From assembly GCF_018131075.1 (NCBI RefSeq), contig NZ_JAFCLS010000003.1, positions 62,001 through 126,000 on the forward strand: 64,000 nt of DNA. Direction: 5' to 3'. The position numbers and the translations under genes are program-made. This DNA comes from Bradyrhizobium sp. JYMT SZCCT0428. Its GTDB lineage: Bacteria > Pseudomonadota > Alphaproteobacteria > Rhizobiales > Xanthobacteraceae. Positions 49,431-58,263 of the stretch are shown here, piece after piece (the first letter of the stretch is position 1; every line of letters begins with the position of its first letter). The notes under the pieces are model-generated. The model was given only the letters and a program-made list of their open reading frames with translations. It was not told where the DNA came from and searched no databases.

Positions 49431-50594
49431 ATGACCGGGACGGGACTGCCGCTGGAGGGCGTGAGGGTCGTCGAGATGACCCATATGGTGATGGGCCCGA
49501 CCTGCGGCATGATCCTGGCGCAGCTCGGCGCAGAGGTGATCAAGGTCGAACCGCCCGTTGGCGACAAGACCCGCAGCCTAGGGGGCATGGGGGTCTCGTT
49601 CTTCCCGCTGTTCAACCGCGGCAAGCGCAGTGTCGTGCTCGATCTCTCCAAGGCGGAGGACCGCGAGACCATGGACCGGCTGCTCGCCAGCGCCGACGTG
49701 TTCGTGGAGAATTTTCGCGATGGTGCGCTCGAAAAGCAGGGGCTCGGCACCGAAGAGCTGCGCAGAAAACATCCGCATCTGATCGTCGCGGGCCACAAGG
49801 GCTTTTTGTCCGGTCCCTACGAGCATCGTCCGGCGCTCGATGAGGTCGTGCAGATGATGTCGGGGATCGCCGCCATGACCGGCACGCGCGACAAGCCGCA
49901 GCGGGTCGGCTCGTCTGCCAACGACATCATGGGCGGCATGTTCGGCGTGATCGCGATTTTGGCCGCGCTTTACCAGAAGCGCGGCGGCAACAAGGGTGGT
50001 GCTGATATCAGGATCGGGCTGTTCGAGAACTGTTTGTTTCTCGTCGCGCAGCACATGGTCGAGTATGAAATGACCGGCCGCAAGCCGCGCTCGATGCCGG
50101 AGCGCGAACATGCCTGGCCGATCTACGATATTTTCGACACCGCCGGTGGCGACCGCATCTTCATCGGCGTGGTCACCGAAGGTCACTGGCAGAGTTTCTG
50201 CCGCGAGTTCGGCTTGCAGGAATTTCTGGACGATCCGACCTTGCGCAACACCACGGAGCGGATCATGACGCGTGACCGGATCATTCCGCGCGTCGCAGAG
50301 GTGGTCAAAGGCTGGAACGTCACCGAGCTGTCGGCCAGGCTCGACGCGCTCAACATCTGCTTCTCGCCGATCAACCGCCCCGAGGATTTGCTGCAGGACC
50401 CGCATGTGCTGCGCCCCGGCGGGCTCGTCAACAATTTCAACGCCGATGGCGCGCCGTTCCGCGTGCCCGCATTGCCGGTGGAATGGAACGGCGGCAATAT
50501 CGGCGAAGGCCTCAAGGTGCCGGTGCTCGGCGCCGACACCGATTCCGTCAGAGCCGAACTGAACAAACAGACTTCAACCGACAACGCTGCGTGA
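49431..50594 (+). CDS. CaiB/BaiF family CoA-transferase
   Basis: A 387-residue type III CoA-transferase, moving CoA between carboxylic acids. It has the family start LEGVRVVEMTHMVMGPTCGMILAQLGAEVIKVE and FSPINRPEDLLQDPHV. At the position of the formyl-CoA-transferase nucleophile Asp169 the alignment gives Glu (GLFENCLF), as in many family members. It lies seven bases upstream of an HMG-CoA-lyase-like gene, which suggests that the two act on one acyl-CoA. Confidence 0.9.
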   Translation: MTGTGLPLEGVRVVEMTHMVMGPTCGMILAQLGAEVIKVEPPVGDKTRSLGGMGVSFFPLFNRGKRSVVLDLSKAEDRETMDRLLASADVFVENFRDGALEKQGLGTEELRRKHPHLIVAGHKGFLSGPYEHRPALDEVVQMMSGIAAMTGTRDKPQRVGSSANDIMGGMFGVIAILAALYQKRGGNKGGADIRIGLFENCLFLVAQHMVEYEMTGRKPRSMPEREHAWPIYDIFDTAGGDRIFIGVVTEGHWQSFCREFGLQEFLDDPTLRNTTERIMTRDRIIPRVAEVVKGWNVTELSARLDALNICFSPINRPEDLLQDPHVLRPGGLVNNFNADGAPFRVPALPVEWNGGNIGEGLKVPVLGADTDSVRAELNKQTSTDNAA

Positions 50595-50601
50595 GGCTGC
50601 C

Positions 50602-51546
50602 ATGACCCGTCTTCAGGACGTCTATCCCGACAACAAGATCATTCTGCGCGAAGTCGGTTTGCGCGACGGGCTGCAGCTGGTGAAGAAGTTTCCGTCCACC
50701 GCCGCCAAGCAGCGCTGGATCCGCGACGAATACGCCGCCGGCGTGCGGCATTTCGAGGTCGGCTCGTTCCTGCCGGCCAAAACCTTCCCGCAATTCACCG
50801 ATGTGCGCGACATCATCGCGACCATCGCGTCACTGCCGGGCGCCTATGGCATCGCGCTGACGCTGAACGAGCGCGGCGTCAACGAGGCGTTGGCATCAGG
50901 CGTGGCCGAAGTGGCCACCGTGGTCTCGGCGACCGAAGAGCACAGCCAGGCCAATGCCAACCGCAGCCGGGACTCCGCGATCGCCAACGTCAGGCGGCTC
51001 TGCGAGCTCCGCGGTGCAACCGTCCACAAACCTGTCGTGAACGCCGCAATCTCGATGGCGCTGGGCTGTTCGATTGTCGGTGCCGTCGACCCGAACGAAG
51101 TGATCAGGATCGCGGAAAAGCTGTTCGAGGCCGGCGTCGACATGGTCGCGGTCGCCGATACCGTCGGCTATGCCGGGCCGAAGCAGGTCGGGGAATTGAC
51201 GGCGGCCGTGGTGAAGATCGCGGGACCAAAGCCGGTCTGCATTCATCTGCACGACACCCGCGGCATGGGCATCGCCAACGCCTCCGCTGCGCTCGATGCC
51301 GGTGCGCGGGTGCTGGACGGATCGCTGGGCGGCCTCGGCGGCTGCCCGTTCGCGCCGGGCGCGACCGGTAACGTCGTGTTCGAGGATCTCGTGTTCCTGT
51401 GCGAGAGCAAGGGTTTTGCGACCGGCATCGATATCGAAAAACTGGTCGCGGTGCGCTCTATCCTGAAATCGGAAATGCCGGACGAGCAGCTTTATGGCGG
51501 CATGGCGCGAGCCGGATTGCCGTGCGGGACGGCGAAGGCGGCGTGA
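50602..51546 (+). CDS. Hydroxymethylglutaryl-CoA lyase family protein
   Basis: A 314-residue aldolase-type lyase of the HMGL-like family. It has the N-terminal REVGLRDGLQ motif, the metal histidines in CIHLHDTRGMG and the C-terminal active-site loop GGLGGCPFAPGATGN with the catalytic Cys. Beside a CoA-transferase it may cleave a hydroxyacyl-CoA such as HMG-CoA or citramalyl-CoA; sequence alone does not choose between them. Ribosome binding and spacing indicate co-transcription with the preceding gene. Confidence 0.9.
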   Translation: MTRLQDVYPDNKIILREVGLRDGLQLVKKFPSTAAKQRWIRDEYAAGVRHFEVGSFLPAKTFPQFTDVRDIIATIASLPGAYGIALTLNERGVNEALASGVAEVATVVSATEEHSQANANRSRDSAIANVRRLCELRGATVHKPVVNAAISMALGCSIVGAVDPNEVIRIAEKLFEAGVDMVAVADTVGYAGPKQVGELTAAVVKIAGPKPVCIHLHDTRGMGIANASAALDAGARVLDGSLGGLGGCPFAPGATGNVVFEDLVFLCESKGFATGIDIEKLVAVRSILKSEMPDEQLYGGMARAGLPCGTAKAA

Positions 51547-51550
51547 CTCT

Positions 51551-51688
51551 TCTCCCTCGCCCCGCTCTTGCGGGGAGAGGGTCGGGGTGAGGGGCTCTAT
51601 CCGCGCGAGCGGGGTTTGTTGATAGACCGGTACCCCCTCACCCGGATTGCTTCGCAATCCGACCTCTCCCCGCAAGCGGGGCGAGGTG
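51551..51688. repeat. Palindromic repeat, family D, inverted
   Basis: Reverse-oriented relative of the element at 48311 (TCCCTCGCCCCGCTCTTGCG ... CGCAAGCGGGGCGAGG). The two copies lie in opposite orientation about 3 kb apart and could recombine to invert the 48.4-51.5 kb segment. Confidence 0.85.
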
Positions 51689-51693
51689 ACCCT

Positions 51694-52137
51694 TCATCTG
51701 TGTTTATGCCCACCCTTGCGCGGCTTCTTGTCCGCGGCTGTGGTCGGGATCATCACCACGCGGCCGTAGCGCACGCCGCGCTCGGCGATGATGTGGTCGG
51801 CGAAATGCCTGACCTCGCCGGAGGCGCCCTTCAGCGCCGTGACCTCCATGCAGCTGTCGTCGTCCAGATGGACGTGCAGCGTCGCCAGCGACAGATCGTG
51901 ATGGCCGTGGAAATTCTGCACCAGTCGTTTCGACAGGTCGCGCGCGGCGTGGTCGTAGACATAGACCAGCGCGGCGACGCATTGCCCTGACGGCGCGGCG
52001 TCCTCGGCGCTTTGCTGCAGGCCTGATCGGGCGAGGTCGCGGATGATCTCGGAGCGGTTCTGGTAGCCGCGCGCCTCGGCTGCGGCGTCGATCTCGGCGA
52101 GCAGATCGTCTTCGATCGTGATGGTGATCCGTTGCAT
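51694..52137 (-). CDS. nikR: Nickel-responsive regulator NikR
   Basis: A 147-residue ribbon-helix-helix repressor. The N-terminal RITITIEDDLLAEIDAAAEARGYQNRSEIIRDLAR is the DNA-binding half. The C-terminal ACT-like domain has the nickel ligands His77, His88, His90 and Cys96 (in HGHHDLSLATLHVHLDDDSCMEV), equivalent to His76, His87, His89 and Cys95 of E. coli NikR. I chose the ATG at 52137; the frame is open to 52311 across the intergenic region. It is divergent from the TonB receptor, with a NikR operator between them. Confidence 0.96.
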   Translation of the reverse strand: MQRITITIEDDLLAEIDAAAEARGYQNRSEIIRDLARSGLQQSAEDAAPSGQCVAALVYVYDHAARDLSKRLVQNFHGHHDLSLATLHVHLDDDSCMEVTALKGASGEVRHFADHIIAERGVRYGRVVMIPTTAADKKPRKGGHKHR

Positions 52138-52159
52138 CTGGGATTCCGTGCTTTCGGCA

Positions 52160-52187
52160 GTATGATATTTTGATTGTATCGTCATAC
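52160..52187. promoter_or_regulatory. NikR operator GTATGA-N16-TCATAC
   Basis: GTATGA at 52160-52165, 16 bases, TCATAC at 52182-52187: an exact match to the E. coli NikR operator, including spacer length. It lies 22 bases upstream of nikR and 84 upstream of the TonB receptor start, so it can repress both when nickel is high. Confidence 0.92.
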
Positions 52188-52271
52188 CGGGCTTGCTAGC
52201 TTGGCGAGCCGGGTTAGTCGAACTGGTGCGGTCGCGCCGATTGTAGCAGTTATCATGCGGGGGCATGGGCG

Positions 52272-54461
52272 TTGCGTGTTGTTTCCTGGCGGTTATTTTC
52301 CGCCGCCGCATTGTTTGTCCCCTTCGCGCCTCCGGTGAATGCGCAGACCGTTGCCGCGGCCAGTCAGCTTCCGCCCGTTACGGTGACGCAGCCCGAAGCG
52401 GCGCCGGCGAAACGAACAAAGCCGTCACCGCGCCGTGCGGCACGTGGCGCATCTGCTGTTCAAACGAACCAGCCGGCCATTGCGGGCACCAGCGGCGCAG
52501 CGCCTGGTACTTCATCCGATGGCGCTGCTGCCTTGCAGCCCACCGCCGCCAGCGCCGTGCGCATCAGCGGCGCGGAAGTGAATGCCGTTCCCTTCCTGAG
52601 GCCCGGTGAGGCGCTGGAGGCCGTGCCCGGACTGATCGTCACCCAGCATTCCGGAGAGGGCAAAGCCAACCAGTATTTTCTGCGCGGCTTCAACCTCGAC
52701 CACGGAACTGATTTGTCCATCAAGGTAGACGGCATGCCAGTCAACATGCCGACGCATGGCCACGGACAGGGCTACGCCGATATCAACTTTCTGATCCCCG
52801 AGCTGATCCAGTCGCTGAATGTCCGCAAGGGTCCGTATTTTTCCGATGTGGGCGACTTCAGCTCGGCGGGTTCGGTCGAAATCGACTACCTCACCAGGCT
52901 GCCGAAAAACCTGGCCGAGCTCACGGTTGGCAGTTTCGGATATCGGCGCGGGGTGGCCGCCGGTTCAGTCGCGGTCGGTGCGGGTACGCTTCTTTCCGCC
53001 ATCGAAGGCGTGAAGTACAACGGTCCATGGGACGTGCCTGATGATGTGCGCAAGATCAACGGCGTCATGCGCTACAGCCAAGGTACCGTGACCGACGGAT
53101 TGACGCTGACGGCCATGGCCTATTCCAACGCCTGGAATTCGACCGACCAGGTGGCGCAGCGCGCCATCGACCAGGGCGTGATCGGCCGCTTCGGCACGCT
53201 CGATCCGACCGACGGCGGTGTGGCGAGCCGCTTCAGCCTGTCCGGCAATTTTGCGCATTCGAGCGAATACGGGCAGACCAAGATCAACACCTATGTCGTC
53301 CGATCCAACTTGCAGCTCTACAACAATTTCACCTATTTCCTCGACGACCCCGTCAATGGCGACCAGTTCAACCAGCTCGACAGCCGTACCCTCGGCGGCT
53401 TCGATGCACGGCACGCCTTCGATTGGCGCCTCGGCGGACTTGAGACGCAAACACGCGTAGGCCTGCAAAGCCGTTATGACGATATCCATGTCGGCCTGTT
53501 CAAGACGCAGCAGCGAGGCTGGCTTTCGACCGTGCGCGAGGACCGCGTCAGGGAAGGCAATGTCGGCGTCTGGATGGACAGCACCACGCGCTGGACAGAC
53601 TGGCTGCGGACCACTGTCGGCATTCGCGAGGATGTCTTTGCCGGCAGCGTTCGGAGCGACACGCCTGAAAACTCCGGCAATGCGCAGGCTTCGATTGCGA
53701 GCCCGAAGGCCGGCATCGTGCTTGGACCCTGGTACAAGACGGAGTTTTTCGGCAATGCCGGCTATGGCCTGCACAGCAACGACATCCGTGGCGCGACGAT
53801 CACGGTCGATCCGATCGACAAGGTAACGCCGCAGGATCGCGTGCCGCTGCTGGTGCGGTCGAAAGGCGCCGAGATCGGAATCCGCACCAAGGCGGTTGAA
53901 GGCCTTACAAGTTCGGTCGCGGTCTTCATGCTCGACTTCGATTCCGAACTGCTGTTCGTCGGCGATGCCGGCACCACGGAGGCCAGCAGGCCAAGCCGCC
54001 GGGTCGGCGTGGAGTGGACCAACAAGTACAAGCCAGTGCCGTGGCTGACGTTCGATCTGGATGTGGCGTATACGCGCGCCCGCTTTACCGATTTCGATGT
54101 CGCGGGCGATCGGATCCCCGGCGCGCCGGCCTGGATTGCGAGTGGCGCGATCACCTTAGGCAATGAAACCGGCTGGTTCGGCGCGCTGAAGGGACGCTAT
54201 TTCGGTCCGCGTCCGCTGATCGAGGACGACAGTGTGCGTTCGCTGTCATCGCTGATCTTCAATGCGCGGGCCGGCTACAGATTCGACAGCGGCATACGCC
54301 TGCAGCTCGACGTGCTCAATCTGTTCAACGCGAAGACCAACCAGATCGAGTATTATTATCTGTCGCGGTTGCCGGGCGAGCCGATCGACGGCGTTGCCGA
54401 TCGCCACGTGCATCCGGCAGAGCCACTCGCGGTGCGGCTGACGCTGGCGGGAAGATTCTAG
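52272..54461 (+). CDS. TonB-dependent outer-membrane receptor, probably for nickel
   Basis: A 729-residue beta-barrel receptor. It has a signal peptide (RLFSAAALFVPFAPPVNAQ), a Ser/Ala/Pro-rich extension, a plug domain (SGAEVNAVPFLRPGEALEAVPGLIVTQHSGEGKANQYFLRGFNLDHGTD) with a His-rich loop MPTHGHGQGYADINF, and a barrel ending in RF as these proteins do. The NikR operator and divergent nikR indicate nickel (or nickel chelate) uptake driven by TonB. It starts with TTG at 52272; no ATG or GTG fits the leader. No ExbB/ExbD or inner-membrane transporter is in the window. Confidence 0.9.
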   Translation: MRVVSWRLFSAAALFVPFAPPVNAQTVAAASQLPPVTVTQPEAAPAKRTKPSPRRAARGASAVQTNQPAIAGTSGAAPGTSSDGAAALQPTAASAVRISGAEVNAVPFLRPGEALEAVPGLIVTQHSGEGKANQYFLRGFNLDHGTDLSIKVDGMPVNMPTHGHGQGYADINFLIPELIQSLNVRKGPYFSDVGDFSSAGSVEIDYLTRLPKNLAELTVGSFGYRRGVAAGSVAVGAGTLLSAIEGVKYNGPWDVPDDVRKINGVMRYSQGTVTDGLTLTAMAYSNAWNSTDQVAQRAIDQGVIGRFGTLDPTDGGVASRFSLSGNFAHSSEYGQTKINTYVVRSNLQLYNNFTYFLDDPVNGDQFNQLDSRTLGGFDARHAFDWRLGGLETQTRVGLQSRYDDIHVGLFKTQQRGWLSTVREDRVREGNVGVWMDSTTRWTDWLRTTVGIREDVFAGSVRSDTPENSGNAQASIASPKAGIVLGPWYKTEFFGNAGYGLHSNDIRGATITVDPIDKVTPQDRVPLLVRSKGAEIGIRTKAVEGLTSSVAVFMLDFDSELLFVGDAGTTEASRPSRRVGVEWTNKYKPVPWLTFDLDVAYTRARFTDFDVAGDRIPGAPAWIASGAITLGNETGWFGALKGRYFGPRPLIEDDSVRSLSSLIFNARAGYRFDSGIRLQLDVLNLFNAKTNQIEYYYLSRLPGEPIDGVADRHVHPAEPLAVRLTLAGRF

Positions 54462-54464
54462 AAC

Positions 54465-55478
54465 TTACGCCGCCTCAATAACCCTTCTGGGCGGACGGGC
54501 GCGGCGCTCCGGCGGGCGGACCGCGACGTACTCCACGGCGAGGAAATGCTCCGACACGGTCACGCGCTCGACCATGGTCGTTTGCGCGGTGACCTCGGTC
54601 GGTACCGCGACCTCGATCACTTCTTCAGACGAAACCGGAAGCGGCGCCGCTTCGTCAACCGCTTCAGGAACAAGCGACGGCGACTCGACTTCTGGAAACA
54701 CACCGAATTCGCCCGCTACCTCCTGGAGCGGCTTCTGCTTGTCGGCCCAATGCAAGGCCAGATAGTCGAAGCCGTGCACGATGGTGGGTTTGACGACTTC
54801 GAAATAGGGCGAGATATCGAAATCGCGCGGCATGTAGAGCGACGAATCGCGAATGTGGAGAATCTCGCGCCGGGCCTTTCGCGAGGCGGCGCGCGTGATC
54901 TTGGGCAGGATCGGATAGCGCACGGCGTCGAACGCCTGCGCGATCAGCGCCGAGCAGATGATCTTGGTGGGATCGCCGGAGCCGAACGCGATCATGCGCC
55001 GCCGCCAGCGCTGCGGCACCGGCATCGGGAATAGATATCGCGCCAGGTCGACGATGTTCTTGGTGTCGTAGCCGAAGCCGATCCGGTTGATGGCGTAGCG
55101 GCACACCGTGATGCGGTCCTCATAGGACAGTCCGACCGGACGGCAGAGGCGGGTGTGATAGGGAAAATATTTCGACAGCGGCGCCGAGGTCACGCCTTCG
55201 CCGATATTGGCCTCGATCAGGACGTGAGGTTCGCCGTCCGGTTCCGTCGCGCCGTCGATCGGGCCGACATAGAGCGCGGCGTGCGACCAGGTCGATTGCG
55301 TGAGGTATTTGATAATGCCGGAAATGCGGTTGTTGCCCTCGACCAGCAGCACGTCGCCGGGCTCGATGACGCCGCGCAGATGCTCGGGATCACTGGGCGT
55401 GAACGGTTCATAGCCCGGGACTTCCTTCTGCAGGTAGCCCGCAATCAACTGGCCAATCGTATCGAGCATTACGCCCAT
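54465..55478 (-). CDS. YiiX/YebB-like NlpC/P60-type cysteine hydrolase
   Basis: A 337-residue protein with a permuted papain-like domain: PGDVLLVEGNNRISGIIKYLTQSTWSHAALYVG holds the His, and TKIICSALIAQAFDAVRYP holds the Cys. Related enzymes act on peptidoglycan or lipid-linked substrates; this one has no signal peptide and a 90-residue acidic C-terminal tail. Convergent with the TonB receptor gene, with only three bases between the stops. Confidence 0.85.
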   Translation of the reverse strand: MGVMLDTIGQLIAGYLQKEVPGYEPFTPSDPEHLRGVIEPGDVLLVEGNNRISGIIKYLTQSTWSHAALYVGPIDGATEPDGEPHVLIEANIGEGVTSAPLSKYFPYHTRLCRPVGLSYEDRITVCRYAINRIGFGYDTKNIVDLARYLFPMPVPQRWRRRMIAFGSGDPTKIICSALIAQAFDAVRYPILPKITRAASRKARREILHIRDSSLYMPRDFDISPYFEVVKPTIVHGFDYLALHWADKQKPLQEVAGEFGVFPEVESPSLVPEAVDEAAPLPVSSEEVIEVAVPTEVTAQTTMVERVTVSEHFLAVEYVAVRPPERRARPPRRVIEAA

Positions 55479-55663
55479 GAAATCCCCCCGCGGTTCTTTG
55501 ACCGCTTTTATGTTCCATTAGCATGGTCGCAAGCCGTTTCAATTTAGTTCATGCGTGAAGCGGGTCAATCATGATTGATTTACCATGAGTGTTGCTGCGC
55601 ACGGTGAGATGCGGCACAGTTCGCTAGCTGTTCTCTTTGCTTCAAGGCCCCGGAAACCATGAC

Positions 55664-57082
55664 ATGACAATGACTCGCCGCGATTTCCTCTCGGCGTCCG
55701 CTGGCCTGGCGGTGATGCCGGTTTTCGGTGGGCGGGCGGGGGCCGCGCCGCTGCCGCGCGAGGCTGACATTGTCGTGATCGGCGCCGGCGCCGCCGGCAT
55801 TGCTGCGGCGCGGCGGATCATGGCGGCGAACCGCAAGGTGATCGTGGTGGAAGCGGCGGGGCAGATCGGCGGCCGCTGCCAGACCGATACCACCACCTTC
55901 GAGGTGCCGTTCGATCGCGGCGCGCGCTGGATGCACAATCCCGAAACCAACCCGATGATCAAGCTCGCGCGATCCGCCGGGCTCGAGATCATCACCGCGC
56001 CGTCGGGCCAGAAAATCCGCATCGGCCGCCGCAACGCCCGCGCCGGCGAGACCGAGGAGTTTCTTGCAGCTTTGGTGCGCGCCAACCGCGCCATCGACGA
56101 GGCCTCGCGCCGGGCCGACGTCTCCTGCGCCTCGGCGCTGCCGAAAGACCTCGGTGACTGGGCGGGCACCGCCGAATTCGTGCTCGGCGCCAATTTCGCC
56201 GGTAAGGATCTGAAGGACCTTTCCGTCGTCGACAAGGTCCGCGCGCTGGATCGCAACACCGCGATCGCCTGCCGCCAGGGGCTGGGGACGCTGATTGCGA
56301 AACTCGGCGAGCAGGTGCCGTTGGCGCTGTCGACACCCGCGAACCGGATTTCCTGGGGCAGCCGGGACGTTGCGGTGGAAACGCCTTCGGGCAAGATTGT
56401 CGCGCGCGCCGCCGTCGTGACGGTTTCGAGCAACGTGCTGGCGGCGGGCAACATCAAATTCACGCCCGACATTCCCAAACGCACGCTGGATGCCGCTGCC
56501 AAACTGAGCCTCGGCAGCTATGACCGCATCGCCCTGCAAATGCCGGGCAATCCGCTGGGACTCGCCCGCGACGACATCATCATCGAGCAGAGCAATTCGA
56601 CGCGCACCGCGTTGCTGTACGCCAATATGGGGTCGTCATCGCTGTGTTCGATCGACGTCGCCGGCTCGTTCGGCCGCGATCTCTCCGCGCAGGGCGAAAA
56701 GGCCATGATCGCCTTTGCGGTGGAGTGGTTGACCAAGCTGTACGGCAGCGAGGTTGCGGCGGCGGTGAAGAAATCGAGCGCGACGCGCTGGAACGCCGCG
56801 CCGTTCGCGCTCGGTGCGATGTCCGCAGCCGGGCCGGGCGCGCAGGCCTCGCGAAAGGTTCTGACCGAGCCGTTCGGCTGCATGTATCTCGCCGGCGAAG
56901 CCACGCATGAGACGCTGTGGGGCACGATCGACGGTGCCTGGGAAAGCGGCGAACGCGCCGCCGAAGCGGCGTTGCGCAGGATCGGCGCGTTGAAAGATCC
57001 CGAACCCGCAGCGCCGCCACCGAAGCAGCGTCAGCGCGCACCGCAGCCGAAGGCGTCAATGCCATCCTCGCAGTTCAACTGA
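55664..57082 (+). CDS. Exported FAD-dependent amine oxidase-type oxidoreductase
   Basis: A 472-residue flavoprotein with a twin-arginine leader (MTRRDFLSASAGLAVMPVFGGRAGA), a dinucleotide-binding loop VIGAGAAGIAAARRI, the GGR motif (EAAGQIGGRCQTD) of the amine oxidase family, and a C-terminal FAD motif LAGEATHETLWGTIDGAWESGERAA. Substrate is unknown. Translated as a Tat-exported enzyme it acts in the periplasm. The stop overlaps the next start (TGATG). Confidence 0.88.
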   Translation: MTMTRRDFLSASAGLAVMPVFGGRAGAAPLPREADIVVIGAGAAGIAAARRIMAANRKVIVVEAAGQIGGRCQTDTTTFEVPFDRGARWMHNPETNPMIKLARSAGLEIITAPSGQKIRIGRRNARAGETEEFLAALVRANRAIDEASRRADVSCASALPKDLGDWAGTAEFVLGANFAGKDLKDLSVVDKVRALDRNTAIACRQGLGTLIAKLGEQVPLALSTPANRISWGSRDVAVETPSGKIVARAAVVTVSSNVLAAGNIKFTPDIPKRTLDAAAKLSLGSYDRIALQMPGNPLGLARDDIIIEQSNSTRTALLYANMGSSSLCSIDVAGSFGRDLSAQGEKAMIAFAVEWLTKLYGSEVAAAVKKSSATRWNAAPFALGAMSAAGPGAQASRKVLTEPFGCMYLAGEATHETLWGTIDGAWESGERAAEAALRRIGALKDPEPAAPPPKQRQRAPQPKASMPSSQFN

Positions 57083-57762
57083 TGCTGCGACCGAAGGCGC
57101 TGATCTCGTGGTCGAGCGGCAAGGACAGCGCCTTTGCGCTGCACGAAGTGCGGCGCGCAGGCGAATTCGATGTCGTGGGCGCGCTGACCACGGTGACGGA
57201 GACCTTTTCTCGCGTTTCGATCCACGGCGTGCGGCAGGAGATCCTGCAGGCGCAATGCGAAGCCGCGGGCCTGCCGCAACGGATCGTGCCGATCCCCTAT
57301 CCCTGCCCGAACGAGATCTATGAGGCCCGCATGGGCGAGGCGGTCGCGCAGGCGGTCGCTGACGGCGTCACGCACATGATTTTCGGCGATCTGTACTTGC
57401 GGGATATCCGCGCCTATCGCGAAGCGAAACTCGCAGGCACTGGCATCACGCCGATCTTTCCGCTCTGGGACCGGCCGACGCCCGAACTGGCGCTGGCTAT
57501 GATGGCGAGCGGGCTGGAAGCCTACCTTGCAACCGTCGATATGAAGAAGCTTTCGGCGGAATTCGCGGGCCGCAAATTCGATGCGAAGCTGCTCGCTGAC
57601 TTGCCCGACAGCGTCGATCCCTGCGGCGAGAACGGCGAATTTCACACCTGCGTGGTAGCGGGGCCGATGTTTTCGCATCGACTTTCCGTCAGCACCGGTG
57701 AGCGCGTCGAGCGCGATGGCTACGCCTACTGCGATCTGGTGATCCAGGCCGCGAATTCATAA
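57082..57762 (+). CDS. Diphthine-ammonia-ligase-like ATP-PPase (adenine nucleotide alpha hydrolase)
   Basis: A 226-residue PP-loop protein with ALISWSSGKDSAFALHEVRR, followed by the family segments VVGALTTVTETFSRVSIHGVR and the GEFHTCVVAGPMF end. Eukaryotic Dph6 makes diphthamide; bacteria lack that target, so the bacterial role is unknown. The start overlaps the stop of the FAD oxidoreductase gene by one base. Confidence 0.88.
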   Translation: MLRPKALISWSSGKDSAFALHEVRRAGEFDVVGALTTVTETFSRVSIHGVRQEILQAQCEAAGLPQRIVPIPYPCPNEIYEARMGEAVAQAVADGVTHMIFGDLYLRDIRAYREAKLAGTGITPIFPLWDRPTPELALAMMASGLEAYLATVDMKKLSAEFAGRKFDAKLLADLPDSVDPCGENGEFHTCVVAGPMFSHRLSVSTGERVERDGYAYCDLVIQAANS

Positions 57763-57838
57763 ATTCGGTTCTGCAAAGGGCACTCTCGCTTCACAAGTTG
57801 GCAAACTCGATCGACGACGCCGTGCCCATGATCTATTA

Positions 57839-57906
57839 GTTAGCCGTATGGCGAACTGTTATTGACACAGGTTTGTGTCTCCACTATAGTTAGCTTTATG
57901 GCTAAC
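57839..57906 (+). promoter_or_regulatory. Promoter and paired operators of the ArsR-type gene
   Basis: TTGACA (57862-57867), 17 bases, TATAGT (57885-57890) form a near-consensus housekeeping promoter. Two 18-base palindromes flank it: GTTAGCCGTATGGCGAAC (57839-57856) and GTTAGCTTTATGGCTAAC (57889-57906), 50 bases apart start to start. The second overlaps the expected transcription start and the first codons of the gene. A third palindrome, GACACA-GGTT-TGTGTC (57864-57879), lies in the spacer. These are likely operators for the ArsR protein itself. Confidence 0.8.
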
Positions 57907-58263
57907 CAATCAATGCAACTCGACCACGTTTTCGGGGCCCTGTCCGACGCGACCCGTCGTGCGATCGTCATGCGACTATGTGACGGCGAGGCATCCGTCG
58001 GAGAGCTGGCGAAGCCGTTCGAGATGGCGCTGCCGAGCCTGATGAAACACATCCGCATTCTAGAGAGCAGCGGCCTCGTTGCGTCCGAGAAGACCGGTCG
58101 CGTCAGGATGTGCTCATTGCAGACGGAAGCTCTCGCAACCGTCGAAGGTTGGTTGGCGGTCCAAAGAGAGATCTGGGAGCAACGACTGGATCGACTGGAA
58201 ACGTACGTTGAGAAACTGAAGAAAAGGGAGAAGTCCAATGCCCGCAAGCGCAGGTCAAAATGA
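57898..58263 (+). CDS. ArsR/SmtB family winged-helix regulator
   Basis: A 121-residue repressor (MANQSMQLDHVFGALSDATRRAIVMRLCDGEASVGELAKPFEMALPSLMKHIRILESSGLVASEKTGRVRMCSLQ). It lacks the CxC metal site, and it belongs to the group usually paired with an SRPBCC (AHSA1) gene, as here. I use the ATG at 57898: it is in the downstream operator and would be at the very start of the mRNA. The next gene overlaps it by 26 bases. Confidence 0.93.
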   Translation: MANQSMQLDHVFGALSDATRRAIVMRLCDGEASVGELAKPFEMALPSLMKHIRILESSGLVASEKTGRVRMCSLQTEALATVEGWLAVQREIWEQRLDRLETYVEKLKKREKSNARKRRSK

